DNA of 64,000 nucleotides from COE1 sp949066965 (lineage in GTDB: Bacteria; Bacillota; Clostridia; Lachnospirales; Lachnospiraceae): NCBI GenBank assembly GCA_949066965.1, contig CARTDA010000012.1, positions 36,249 through 100,248 on the forward strand, given 5' to 3'. Made by a program: the position numbers and the translations under genes. The notes under the pieces are model-generated. The model was not told the DNA's origin. It saw nothing but the letters and a program-made list of their open reading frames with translations, and made no database searches. This document shows positions 8,399-16,040 of this stretch, one piece after another (the first letter of the stretch is position 1; each line of letters begins with the position of its first letter).

Positions 8399-9242
8399 AA
8401 CGTTGTTTTCCTTCTTTTTTATCCTTACAGGGAAGCAGCTTTTTCTCGTACAGTTCCCGAATCATACTGGTATAGTCCATGCCCGACAGCGCAAGATAGC
8501 GGATATACTGTCTCATGGAATCCCGCATTGCCTTGGAGCAGTGCAAATCCGCACAGAAGGTTTCAAATAGTTGTTCCTCATCTGCACGCAGTTCGCTTTT
8601 GCGGGAGGCGTTTTTCTGTGTCAGGGCAGCAATCCGCGTGATATAGTCAAGGATGCTGTCCTGACAGGTTTCCATCAACAGTGCCGCCTGTTCCCTGGAA
8701 ACTGCTGCTGCATTGCCATTGTCGGACACAATTTTCAAAAAATTCATCTGATGCGGGGCGAAAAAATGAATCCCGGCCTGGTAGACTGCGGCAGCCTCCA
8801 TGTCATGCAGATTTCCGACATGTGTGTCAGTTTTTGCATGATGTAAATCGTCGCTATTATCCTTTTTAGAATCCCAGGGCAGCATACCCGTCACAATGGT
8901 TCCCTCGCAAAAGTTATGACGGTACAGCATGTCCGGATAAAAGGTTTTTCCTGTTGCCTGTTCGATTATCTCGTTGCACAGGAAAATGCCGTCCTTTTTG
9001 TCCGTGTGTGCGCAGATACCCACATTCAGTAGCAGGTCAGTCTGTGCCGGACGGTACATGGAACAGATGCTGCTGACAGCGGCGGCGGCCGCGATTTCGC
9101 CGACGCCGGTAACCGTGAGCCGGATGTGAGCCTCCTCATTCTGAAACTCCTGAAACCAGGTATTTTCCAGGTTTTTGGTCAGATTAAACTGCCTGATAAA
9201 AATTTGTGCCTCGCAGTACAGCGCGGTAAAGATGTATACCAT
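8370..9242 (-). CDS. Nucleoside phosphorylase / MTA-SAH nucleosidase-like protein
   Basis: The protein has 290 residues. Residues 1-190 look like the phosphorylase superfamily: the start VYIFTALYCEA, a glycine turn VTGVGEIAAAAAV, LLLNVGICA and the DMEAAAVYQ motif typical of MTAN/PNP catalytic regions. A further ~100-residue helical tail is unusual. SAM enzymes release 5'-deoxyadenosine, so a nucleosidase beside splB could clear an inhibitory by-product; this is inference. ATG 9242 has GAAAGG upstream, and the gene leads the operon. Confidence 0.75.
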   Translation of the reverse strand: MVYIFTALYCEAQIFIRQFNLTKNLENTWFQEFQNEEAHIRLTVTGVGEIAAAAAVSSICSMYRPAQTDLLLNVGICAHTDKKDGIFLCNEIIEQATGKTFYPDMLYRHNFCEGTIVTGMLPWDSKKDNSDDLHHAKTDTHVGNLHDMEAAAVYQAGIHFFAPHQMNFLKIVSDNGNAAAVSREQAALLMETCQDSILDYITRIAALTQKNASRKSELRADEEQLFETFCADLHCSKAMRDSMRQYIRYLALSGMDYTSMIRELYEKKLLPCKDKKEGKQRFEEFKRRLF

Positions 9243-9407
9243 GTATGTTTCCTTTCATTTCCTGGCCATTGGCTTTACATAAAACATTATAACACGAAAT
9301 ATTCTGTAATCAAATCAATTGTAATGGAATCGAATATTTCAACCTGCAAGCGAAAATATTCGCCATTTTAGGTGAGTACAAAATCCATAGTTTTTGATAT
9401 AATCAAC

Positions 9408-9438
9408 CGAGTAGGGGAATGACCCTCTCGCATACTCG
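9408..9438. repeat. R3 palindromic element, divergent copy
   Basis: CGAGTAGGGGAA...TACTCG has 6-bp outer arms with an inner GGG/CCC. It shares the CGAGTAGGGGAA core with other R3 copies but has a shorter, imperfect stem. It lies 110 bases before a second, better copy. Confidence 0.5.
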
Positions 9439-9500
9439 CAAAACAAGAGAAAACCTATAAGACATCTCGTAATTTAGGATGTTTTATTCCAGGAGTTCTT

Positions 9501-9551
9501 ATGGTTTGCCAAGCGCAATTACCAGCAGTAAGTTTTGTTTCACCATCCTAA
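9501..9551 (+). CDS. Possible short peptide ORF (16 codons)
   Basis: ATG 9501 follows CCAGGAGTTCTT, a credible ribosome site, and encodes MVCQAQLPAVSFVSPS before a TAA that lies at the edge of the R3 palindrome at 9549. The peptide has no membrane character. It could be a leader peptide, a remnant of a longer gene, or chance. I do not recognise it. Confidence 0.25.
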   Translation: MVCQAQLPAVSFVSPS

Positions 9552-9585
9552 TCGAGCAGGGAAGAGCTTTTCCCCTGTTCGATTA
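9549..9585. repeat. R3 palindromic element
   Basis: A long hairpin with arms TAATCGA/TCGATTA and an inner AGCAGGGAA...TTTTCCCCTGT. The GAGCAGGGAA core matches the copies at 18835, 54040 and 60330. It lies 13 bases past the end of a minus-strand ORF remnant. Confidence 0.65.
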
Positions 9586-9597
9586 GAATGATACCAG

Positions 9598-9936
9598 TTA
9601 CATGATACAGTGTGGACTGTAAAAATGCAATTTTCCAAAGTCTGTTTCATCCACTAAAATTTCTCCCTGCGCCATCCGTTTTTTCACCTGGCTTCGGGAG
9701 AGACCTAGAACGTCGGCAATCTGTTTTTCAGGACGAATTTTCAGACCACAGGGGTTGTGGATGGTCAGCTCCATGGATTTGTCAGAGCCGCTGTCCTGGG
9801 TTGTTTCATGCAGTTTGGCATAGGAATAATTCATCTGCTCGAAATCAACCGCTGCCTTGTTCTTTTGAAATATTGACAGCGTTTTTCCATACTGCTGTGC
9901 AAGCTGCGCGTCATTGCTCAAAAAGGCGTCATAGTT
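9598..9936 (-). pseudogene. Fragment of an unidentified protein with an HTH-like segment
   Basis: An open frame of ~112 codons with no convincing start: upstream of TTG 9921 the frame reads five more codons to a stop at 9937-9939, with no ribosome site. The C-terminal half contains EKQIADVLGLSRSQVKKRMA, which resembles a short helix-turn-helix. The N-terminal part (NYDAFLSNDAQLAQQYGKTL) looks like the inside of a larger protein. Position directly behind a methyltransferase gene and beside R3 hairpins suggests a truncated remnant. The parent family was not recognised. Confidence 0.45.
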
Positions 9937-9950
9937 TTAGTTTGCTATTC

Positions 9951-10880
9951 TTATAGTTCCCCATATGCCAGCAGGTTGTCTTTTCCCATGCCGCACACGT
10001 AGGGACTGGAATCATATTTGTAACAAAACGCCAGAAAGTCAGCCCGCTGCCCCGGGTCATTCATGATTTTTACAAGCAGCTCATTGGGAATCGTCCGCGC
10101 ATACGCGCCGGGACCTGCCAGTCTGATATTTTTCACGTGAAGCCGTGTTAAGACTGCCACCAGTTCGTCCGGCAGAAACGTGTAGGTGATGCACCATGGC
10201 GTGCCGCCTTTTTCGTATTCGGCAATTTCCTCACTGCCGCCCATCAGTCCGTTATTCCACAGGCTCATGACTGCTTCTTTGTCAAAGGAAAATTCGCTGA
10301 CCGCGTTTGCCTTGTTCTGAATGCACCATTGGATGTAAGGGTCACTGCTTGACTTGTCTAGTATAAACTGATTCTTCTGTATCGGGTTTGCCAGATAGGG
10401 CAGATAGCCCAGGCGGCTGGACACACTGATCAGGATGCGCCTGCGGCAGATGCGCACCAGCTCGCCGAGCACCTGTTCCTGATTGGGATAGGTGTAGGAG
10501 ATGGGTGCGTCGAAGGAGATGACCATGTCAAAACTGCTGTCCTCGTATTCGTGCAGATCCTCCAATGCTCCTTTCACAAAGGTAATCCGGTCAGAGACAC
10601 CCTCTTTTTGCGCCAGCTCCTTTGCCTTGTCAATCATGGGCTGTGAAATGTCAAAGTGTGTCACCCTGCAGCCGTGCTTTGCAAGCAGAATCGAGAATCT
10701 GCCACAGCCGGCACCGCCGTCAAACACGGTCTGGATTCCCTCAAGATGGGAGAGCAGCTCTTGCTCAATATGATTTTTTTGTATGATGTCGTCGATAAAT
10801 GTCTCCTCGCGGTGGCTTTCCAACTCGCCTTTGTCGGGCTGGTTCCACAGGCGTTCGGATATCTTCTGGCTGTATTCCAT
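9951..10880 (-). CDS. Class I SAM-dependent methyltransferase
   Basis: The protein has 309 residues. Motif I is VFDGGAGCGRFS (about 50-62), followed by VTHFDIS (acidic residue at the end of strand 2), FVKGALEDL and a post-motif FDMVISFDAP. A 120-residue C-terminal extension may define the substrate, which cannot be read. A ribosome site (CAGGAGG) lies 12-18 bases upstream of ATG 10880, a little distant. The gene stands alone, without obvious functional neighbours. Confidence 0.8.
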   Translation of the reverse strand: MEYSQKISERLWNQPDKGELESHREETFIDDIIQKNHIEQELLSHLEGIQTVFDGGAGCGRFSILLAKHGCRVTHFDISQPMIDKAKELAQKEGVSDRITFVKGALEDLHEYEDSSFDMVISFDAPISYTYPNQEQVLGELVRICRRRILISVSSRLGYLPYLANPIQKNQFILDKSSSDPYIQWCIQNKANAVSEFSFDKEAVMSLWNNGLMGGSEEIAEYEKGGTPWCITYTFLPDELVAVLTRLHVKNIRLAGPGAYARTIPNELLVKIMNDPGQRADFLAFCYKYDSSPYVCGMGKDNLLAYGEL

Positions 10881-11000
10881 AAGGCAGTTTCCTCCTGCTT
10901 TCTATTTATTGCTCCTGTAACGAAAATTGCTTTATTTAGTATAACATGGCTGGATGATGCATTCCACCGCAAACATTTTTATATAAAAAGATGAGTCGGC

Positions 11001-11124
11001 GTAACAGTTCAGCCCAGGACTTTGCACGAAGCTGCAAAGTCCGTAAGAAAGCGTTTTGGTAGAGATGCATCAAGCTTTGCATGGCTTGATGCCTGTGACA
11101 GGAAGACGAAGGCTGAACTGTTAC
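11001..11124. repeat. R2 structured element, full copy (three nested stems)
   Basis: A perfect 14-bp outer stem (GTAACAGTTCAGCC at 11001-11014 with GGCTGAACTGTTAC at 11111-11124) encloses two perfect 9-bp hairpins: GGACTTTGC/GCAAAGTCC (11017-11042) and GCATCAAGC/GCTTGATGC (11068-11093). The fold is cloverleaf-like. Shorter relatives lie at 33419-33463 and 59434-59470. It could be a structured RNA or a non-autonomous mobile element. It lies between two minus-strand genes. Confidence 0.7.
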
Positions 11125-11153
11125 GAGCCGGCACCATTTTGATGTGCCGGCTC
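11125..11153 (-). terminator. Hairpin downstream of the CD3324-family gene
   Basis: A perfect 10-bp stem, GAGCCGGCAC/GTGCCGGCTC, three bases past the stop of the CD3324-family gene. No T-run follows on the minus strand, so it may act as a transcript end-stabiliser. It directly adjoins the R2 element. Confidence 0.45.
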
Positions 11154-11156
11154 ACA

Positions 11157-11426
11157 TTATTTCCTCAATGTTCTCAAAATACGCTGAATGCTTTTCTCGG
11201 ATAAAAAATATTTACTGGCTAGTTCCGAAACCCTGCTTCCGGCAAGATAATCCGCGTAAATCTGCTGGTTGCGCAAAAAAAGCTCCTGCCGCACCTGTGT
11301 GCCGGCGCCCCATTCCTGTCTGCCGTCTGCCTTGCGCGGTATGTAAATATTTTTTCCGTCAACATACTGCTGTATGAGTTCGATGATTTCTGCTGGCAGA
11401 ACAGTCTCTGCCTTGATATAGCCCAT
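11157..11426 (-). CDS. CD3324-family small HTH protein
   Basis: The protein has 89 residues. It begins GYIKAETVLPAEIIELIQQY and contains YVDGKNIYIPRK. The end (ASKYFLSEKSIQRILRTLRK) forms a helix-turn-helix like that of Mor-type activators. I recall the clostridial CD3324 family having exactly this layout and length. The function is not established; DNA binding is likely. A ribosome site, AGGAGG, lies before the ATG. Confidence 0.75.
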   Translation of the reverse strand: MGYIKAETVLPAEIIELIQQYVDGKNIYIPRKADGRQEWGAGTQVRQELFLRNQQIYADYLAGSRVSELASKYFLSEKSIQRILRTLRK

Positions 11427-11644
11427 AGCTGCCTCCTAAACATAAAATTTTTTAGGATTCGCACTGGCTATGACAATGTTGAGTGAATTGCAATAGCCAA
11501 TGCTATGCAGCCATAACATATCGTTTCATATAATAAAGCCCCCTTCTGATGTTTTCCTACAGTTTCATATTTGTTATCATAACATGGAAATGTAGGGAAA
11601 GCAACAAGAAAGGATGGACACGAAGACCGAGGGGGTGATAAAAA

Positions 11645-11684
11645 GCCGCCCATTGATGTCTGTTTAAGGAAATCAATGGGCGGC
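11645..11684 (-). terminator. Terminator of the FliD-like gene
   Basis: A perfect 13-bp stem GCCGCCCATTGAT/ATCAATGGGCGGC. Read on the minus strand it is followed by TTTTTAT. It lies 24 bases past the stop of the FliD-like gene and is a textbook intrinsic terminator. Confidence 0.85.
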
Positions 11685-11707
11685 GGAATTATTGCAACCA
11701 TTCCGGG

Positions 11708-12919
11708 TTAAATGAATGAATTGTAATCAGAAGCGGACGGTATATTGTAAGATGCCTTTGAAGTGTATCCGCTTGCTGCGTTTGCCTTGGTGTTCATGTA
11801 ATAGTCTACACGGGATGCGGTGCTCGCAACATAAGAGCCGTAATTCTTGAAGAAGTCCTGTACCTTGGACATGTCGGCTTTCTTAAAGGTGTCCTCGTCG
11901 AGCGACAGCCTGCCCTTTTTGTCCACGCTGATGCCGAACTCTTTCAGCGCCTTGGTGTTGTTTGCCGTTCTCTCCCTGATGTAAGACAGATTCGACAGTA
12001 CACCGGAGTTGGAGCTTGACTCTGCCTTGTCAAACATATTGTTGTAGTTGTTTACGAAACTCTTTGCAGTGGAAAGGATTTTGGCAACATTATATTCACC
12101 GGTCTCATTGCCGTCCTTATCCTTTACCTTTGCATATAAGTCAGCAGATGCAAGTGCCTCGCCGTCCGCCTTGAGTGCGGCAGCGCTTGAACTGGTCGGT
12201 TTTTTGGTATCCGTGCTTGTGTTGTTGTTGGTCTTGTCTGTAGTGGTGTTCGTGGTATTTCCTGCAAATTTTACGCGGGAGGCAATCGTAGAACCATAGC
12301 TCTGGATATTGTCCGGCGAGAACAGCTTCTGTACTTTTGAGAGGTCAGCTTCCTTTAACTTGGATTCATTGAGCTGAAGCGTTCCGTCCTTTTTGAGCAT
12401 GACGCCGATTTCGCCAAGTTCTTTTTCAAACTTCGAGGTGCTGCTCATCATGTTTGCAACATATGCCGTCTTGCTTGAAAGGGTAGAGCTTTTTGCCGCG
12501 GTCACAACATTGTTGTAATTGTTTACATATGATTTCATTGCAGAAACAACCTTTTCTGCCGCGGTCGACCCATTTTCCGTGTCCTCATATGTCTTTTCAC
12601 TCTGCAATGTGGAAACAGAGGACTTTAAGCTGTTGATTCCGGAAGTCAGGTTGGAATTTGCCTCCTGTGTCTTCTTGGAAACAGTGGGATACTTTTTCTC
12701 CTCAAGTATCTTGTCAAGAATGTTGTTCGTGCCACGTCTCCGGCTTGAGGACGACGTGGAGTCTGAACCGCTCTCTAAAGAACCATAGTAGGATTTGAGC
12801 AGTTTCTTATATGTACCGTTCTTTATCGCATTGCGTTCAGAGAACAGACTGTACAGGTTTGCTGAGCCACTGTTAGAGCCAAACAGCGAATTGCCGTTCC
12901 AAAAGTTCATAAATGACAT
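11708..12919 (-). CDS. FliD-C-like repeat protein (two copies of a flagellar-cap-like module)
   Basis: The protein has 403 residues from ATG 12919; AAGGAG lies 8 bases upstream, while the earlier ATG at 12925 would be only 2 bases from it. It carries two homologous modules (about 75-210 and 250-385). Each has NNYNN followed by a segment ending in (I/S)GV-K-DG-L-L-E---KAD-SKVQ-(L/F)F, which resembles the C-terminal domain of flagellar hook-associated protein FliD. A Thr/Asn/Lys-rich linker (TTDKTNNNTSTDTKK) separates them. There is no signal peptide. It may be a flagellar or surface filament accessory protein; the exact role is unknown. Confidence 0.6.
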   Translation of the reverse strand: MSFMNFWNGNSLFGSNSGSANLYSLFSERNAIKNGTYKKLLKSYYGSLESGSDSTSSSSRRRGTNNILDKILEEKKYPTVSKKTQEANSNLTSGINSLKSSVSTLQSEKTYEDTENGSTAAEKVVSAMKSYVNNYNNVVTAAKSSTLSSKTAYVANMMSSTSKFEKELGEIGVMLKKDGTLQLNESKLKEADLSKVQKLFSPDNIQSYGSTIASRVKFAGNTTNTTTDKTNNNTSTDTKKPTSSSAAALKADGEALASADLYAKVKDKDGNETGEYNVAKILSTAKSFVNNYNNMFDKAESSSNSGVLSNLSYIRERTANNTKALKEFGISVDKKGRLSLDEDTFKKADMSKVQDFFKNYGSYVASTASRVDYYMNTKANAASGYTSKASYNIPSASDYNSFI

Positions 12920-12925
12920 ACTCAT

Positions 12926-13192
12926 CACTCCTTCTCTAATAAAATAATTGTCTGGCTATTTTCATTCTATACTTATCTCCTGGAAAAATCAACGAATTTT
13001 CCATATTTTGGGCAGATACTGATAATAGTTTGTTACTGTTCTGCCTTTGTTTTCCAGATAAAAACCTTTGTATGATATATCGGATTGTAATGGGATTCTG
13101 ATAACCCCGTTTCCATAATTTTCGTTAATATAATTTTGTCTTTTTCATGGTTTTCCAGTATAATATATAAAAAAAATGAAATGGGGTGTCTT
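12926..13192. other. Intergenic, promoter of the FliD-like gene
   Basis: AT-rich spacer between the FliD-like gene and the methyltransferase fragment. I see no further gene. A plus-strand promoter-like TTTTTCATGG...TATAAT (TATAAT at about 13160) precedes the methyltransferase fragment. Confidence 0.4.
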
Positions 13193-13324
13193 ATGGTTAA
13201 AAGTGTGATTGATTATTACAGCACATATGATGAGGATGGCAGATTGTTTCGGGATTACAGTCGTCAAATTGAATGGCTGACAACGATGCATTATTTTGAT
13301 GCAATGATACCCCCAAGACTTTGA
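13193..13324 (+). pseudogene. N-terminal fragment of a SAM methyltransferase
   Basis: ATG 13193 encodes VKSVIDYYSTYDEDGRLF, then QIEWLTTMHYFDAMIPP. This is the N-terminus typical of a clostridial class I methyltransferase family, just before the SAM-binding motif (usually D-x-x-x-G-x-G). The frame then reads PR-L and stops at 13324, so the whole catalytic domain is missing. A promoter-like TATAAT lies upstream at ~13160. The downstream 100 bases show no continuation in any frame. I interpret it as a 3'-deleted gene. Confidence 0.65.
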
Positions 13325-13432
13325 AAAAATATATGGCGTTTCATCTGCAAATCTGCGAAACGAAAGGCGTGGCAGGCTCGGGGCTTCATGGGCTTGTCTT
13401 TCTGACTAGTAAATGAACAGGATGACACATCA

Positions 13433-14230
13433 TCACAGAAATCCATAATGTGCCAATGCCTGCCGGATGCCGCCGTTGCTGGACTTGGCGGTGACATACT
13501 CCACCTGCGCAAACAGGCTTTCCGGCGATGCGTTGCCCATGGCAATACTGTGGGGAACGTAGGAGAGCATGGGCAGGTCATTGTTGCTGTCGCCGAGGGC
13601 GTAGGCGCAGGACAAATCCAGATGGTAATAATTCAGTACGTACTGGATTCCGGTCGCCTTGGAGTACCCATAGGGCACGAATTCCCGAAAGGTGCCGCCC
13701 CTGTCAATGCAGTCAAACCATTTGTCGCTGACGCGGCGGAACGCTTCAAGCTGCGCTTCTTCCTGATACCAGATGACGAACTTGTCCGCAAAAAAGTTCG
13801 GGCTTTCCAGATGTTCCGGCATGTCGTCATAGCGGCGCGCAAAGGACTCGTACTGGCGCACGGCGTCCGGGTGGTGCAGCGGGCGTGACAGGTCAAATGC
13901 CACAAAGCTGCGGGACTCAAACAAAATATCGACGTCTGCCATGCGTGCGGCGTTTAGAAGCTGCATCGTTGTGGAGTGGGTCTGCGCGACGTGGAGGACA
14001 TCCTGTCCCCCGCAGTAAATGTTGGTGCCGCAGCCGCACACATATCCGTCCCAGCCGATATCGCGAAAGCGATGTTCCACATTCTGGAAGCAGCGCCCTG
14101 TGTTGATAAACATCAGGTTTCCGTTTGCGCGCGCCTTGGCAATTGCACAGGCTGTATCGTCTGGAATGCTGCCGTCAATCTCCGAAGTCAGTGTCCCGTC
14201 TATATCAAAAAAAGCAATTTTTCTAGTCAT
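13433..14230 (-). CDS. HAD-superfamily (Cof-type) sugar-phosphate phosphatase
   Basis: The protein has 265 residues. The nucleophile motif FFDIDGTLTSE is at the N-terminus, motif II is in FINTGR, and motif IV is ALGDSNNDLPML with the preceding lysine in SKATGIQYV. This is the Cof/YidA subtype (IIB cap) acting on small phosphorylated sugars or cofactors; the substrate is not predictable. The frame stays open to the stop at 13433. It stands alone and convergent with the methyltransferase fragment. Confidence 0.85.
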   Translation of the reverse strand: MTRKIAFFDIDGTLTSEIDGSIPDDTACAIAKARANGNLMFINTGRCFQNVEHRFRDIGWDGYVCGCGTNIYCGGQDVLHVAQTHSTTMQLLNAARMADVDILFESRSFVAFDLSRPLHHPDAVRQYESFARRYDDMPEHLESPNFFADKFVIWYQEEAQLEAFRRVSDKWFDCIDRGGTFREFVPYGYSKATGIQYVLNYYHLDLSCAYALGDSNNDLPMLSYVPHSIAMGNASPESLFAQVEYVTAKSSNGGIRQALAHYGFL

Positions 14231-14398
14231 GTAACAGTTTCTCCTTCTGGCTTTTTACGGTGCCGTATATCATACATTTCTAAAATATATAGGAAAAATC
14301 AGGAAAAGTCAACAATGCTGTCAGATTTTCGCGGTGTGGAAGGTATTCTATATAGATGCGCATCATTTAAGTAATATCAGGAGAAAAGGGGGCTTGCT

Positions 14399-14917
14399 AT
14401 GGAACAGGATGCAAAAGAACTGTTCGCGCGCTATGCGGACATGATTTACCGGATTGCCATGTCGTATGGAAATTCCGTGCCGTTTGCGGAGGACATGGTT
14501 CAGGAGGTCTTTGTGCGGTATCTGAAAAAAAGACCCGGCTTTGAAAACAGCGTGCACGAAAAGGCATGGTTTATCCGCGTGGCAGTAAACTGCTGTAAAA
14601 GCATGCTGTCCTCTGCGTGGTCTCGCCGTGTCTGTCCGCTGGATGCGGCAGGACAGCTTGCGGTGCCATTTGAGCGCCGGCAGGAGAGCGAATTGTACGA
14701 AATGCTGTCCTGCCTTCCGGCAAAGTACCGAATCGTGCTGTATCTGCGCTATTACGAGGAATATCAGGTGAAGGAGATTGCGAAAATACTTGGCATCACG
14801 CCAAATCTTGTATCGGCGAGGCTGCGGCGCGCAAAAAAGATGCTCAGGCAGGAGCTTTTGAAACCATATCAGCAACAGGAAAAGGAGGCGTTTCTGGATG
14901 AAACAGGAATTATATAA
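14399..14917 (+). CDS. ECF-type RNA polymerase sigma factor
   Basis: The protein has 172 residues. Region 2 (YADMIYRIAMSYGNS...AEDMVQEVFVRYLKK) covers residues ~10-45. Region 4 (LPAKYRIVLYLRYYEEYQVKEIAKILGITPNLVSARLRRAKKML) covers ~105-155. GGAGAAAAGGGGG lies upstream. It overlaps the next gene by 20 bases, and that gene encodes its likely membrane anti-sigma factor. The pair should respond to an envelope or metabolic signal; target promoters are unknown. Confidence 0.9.
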   Translation: MEQDAKELFARYADMIYRIAMSYGNSVPFAEDMVQEVFVRYLKKRPGFENSVHEKAWFIRVAVNCCKSMLSSAWSRRVCPLDAAGQLAVPFERRQESELYEMLSCLPAKYRIVLYLRYYEEYQVKEIAKILGITPNLVSARLRRAKKMLRQELLKPYQQQEKEAFLDETGII

Positions 14918-16004
14918 AAATATGTACCGGCAGATATGCATGACGGAAGGGCAAAAAAACAGCGTCTGGCAGCGTATACAGACGAAAGAAGCAGAAAAAG
15001 AAAGGGCAGCGTGGTCTAAAGTGCCGTTTTCCGCACGCGCCGCAGTCTGTGCGGGGGTGCTGCTGGTATCGGGCATGACAGCGCTTGCGGCGGGTGAATT
15101 TTCCGTGATGGACAGGATTGCGGAGGCGATGGGATTTTTCACGCAAAACGAGCAGGAGCTGACGGAGGAACAGAAAACGATTTTTGCACGGTATGGGACG
15201 GCGCTTGGCAATGAAATTGCGCTGACACACGGCACGCTGAAATTAGATGCCGCCCTGTATGACGGGGATTATCTGTTTCTCCCATTCCGTTATGCATTTC
15301 ATCAGGATGAGGTCGGTTATGCGGAACTGAAAGTCGGAACCGATATTCGGGAAACAAGCCTGTGGAAGGGCGGGACAATTGCCGGTTATGAACAGGATGT
15401 CGTCCATGCGGGCAATGACCGGCTTGGCTATCGTATCCGTCAGGATGTCAGGGCGCTGACTGGCTCTCTTACCAAGTATCAGTATGTAATTGAGGAGGAT
15501 GGTGTCCTGTCAGGAAGTGTATTGCTGTCAACGGATGGAGACAGACCATTTATGAAAGGAGATGTCATAGAGGTTGTCCGTTATGTGCAGGAGCCGGAGA
15601 AGGAGGAACGCGCGGAGACGCTCTCTGAGTTTACCCTGGAAAATGCCGTGGAATGTCAGGAAGTGCCGCTGGATGATGCAGCTCGCAGCGCTTTGGGCGG
15701 CATGGGACTGGCGATGGAGAGCCTGACCATTTCCCCGCTGTCACTTCAATACGCCGGAATCGGCACGCACAGGGATGTCACGCATACGTATATGGAAGTT
15801 GTCCTGAAGGATGGCAGCGTTGTGGGCGACATGGGGGCAGGGCAGGATTTTGACTGTTCTGCGGCAGAGAGGGAATACACTTATTTTCAGGCACGCCAGC
15901 TTTTTACCGCGCCTGTGCTGCCAGGACAGATTGCAGGCGTGCGCGTGTGGAACGACAAGGCAGAAGATGTGTGGATTCCGGTTGAATCCATTCCGAATCA
16001 GTGA
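14898..16004 (+). CDS. Membrane anti-sigma-like protein, DUF4179 type
   Basis: The protein has 368 residues. A short cytoplasmic segment of ~45 residues precedes one membrane helix (VCAGVLLVSGMTALAAG, about 48-65). An extracytoplasmic region of ~300 residues follows, rich in beta-strand pattern. This layout, directly behind an ECF sigma gene with overlapping frames, fits the DUF4179 anti-sigma family. It probably holds the sigma factor at the membrane until a signal arrives. Compare the truncated partner of the second ECF gene at 63618. Confidence 0.75.
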   Translation: MKQELYKNMYRQICMTEGQKNSVWQRIQTKEAEKERAAWSKVPFSARAAVCAGVLLVSGMTALAAGEFSVMDRIAEAMGFFTQNEQELTEEQKTIFARYGTALGNEIALTHGTLKLDAALYDGDYLFLPFRYAFHQDEVGYAELKVGTDIRETSLWKGGTIAGYEQDVVHAGNDRLGYRIRQDVRALTGSLTKYQYVIEEDGVLSGSVLLSTDGDRPFMKGDVIEVVRYVQEPEKEERAETLSEFTLENAVECQEVPLDDAARSALGGMGLAMESLTISPLSLQYAGIGTHRDVTHTYMEVVLKDGSVVGDMGAGQDFDCSAAEREYTYFQARQLFTAPVLPGQIAGVRVWNDKAEDVWIPVESIPNQ

Positions 16005-16040
16005 TAAAATGGCTATAAACGTCTTGAATGGAGGCTAGGG

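Larger units (their letters stand above)
9243..9597. other. Intergenic region with hairpins and a possible 16-codon ORF
   Basis: The stretch holds a 9-bp hairpin CGAATATTT...AAATATTCG (about 9331-9362), two R3-type palindromes (9408-9438 and 9549-9585) and a short plus-strand ORF at 9501-9551. It also contains the promoter of the minus-strand operon. No longer coding region is visible. Confidence 0.6.

Noticed and set aside
11468..11701. 77-codon minus-strand frame between the CD3324 and FliD-like genes
   Set aside because: It spans a strong terminator hairpin and lacks a ribosome site.
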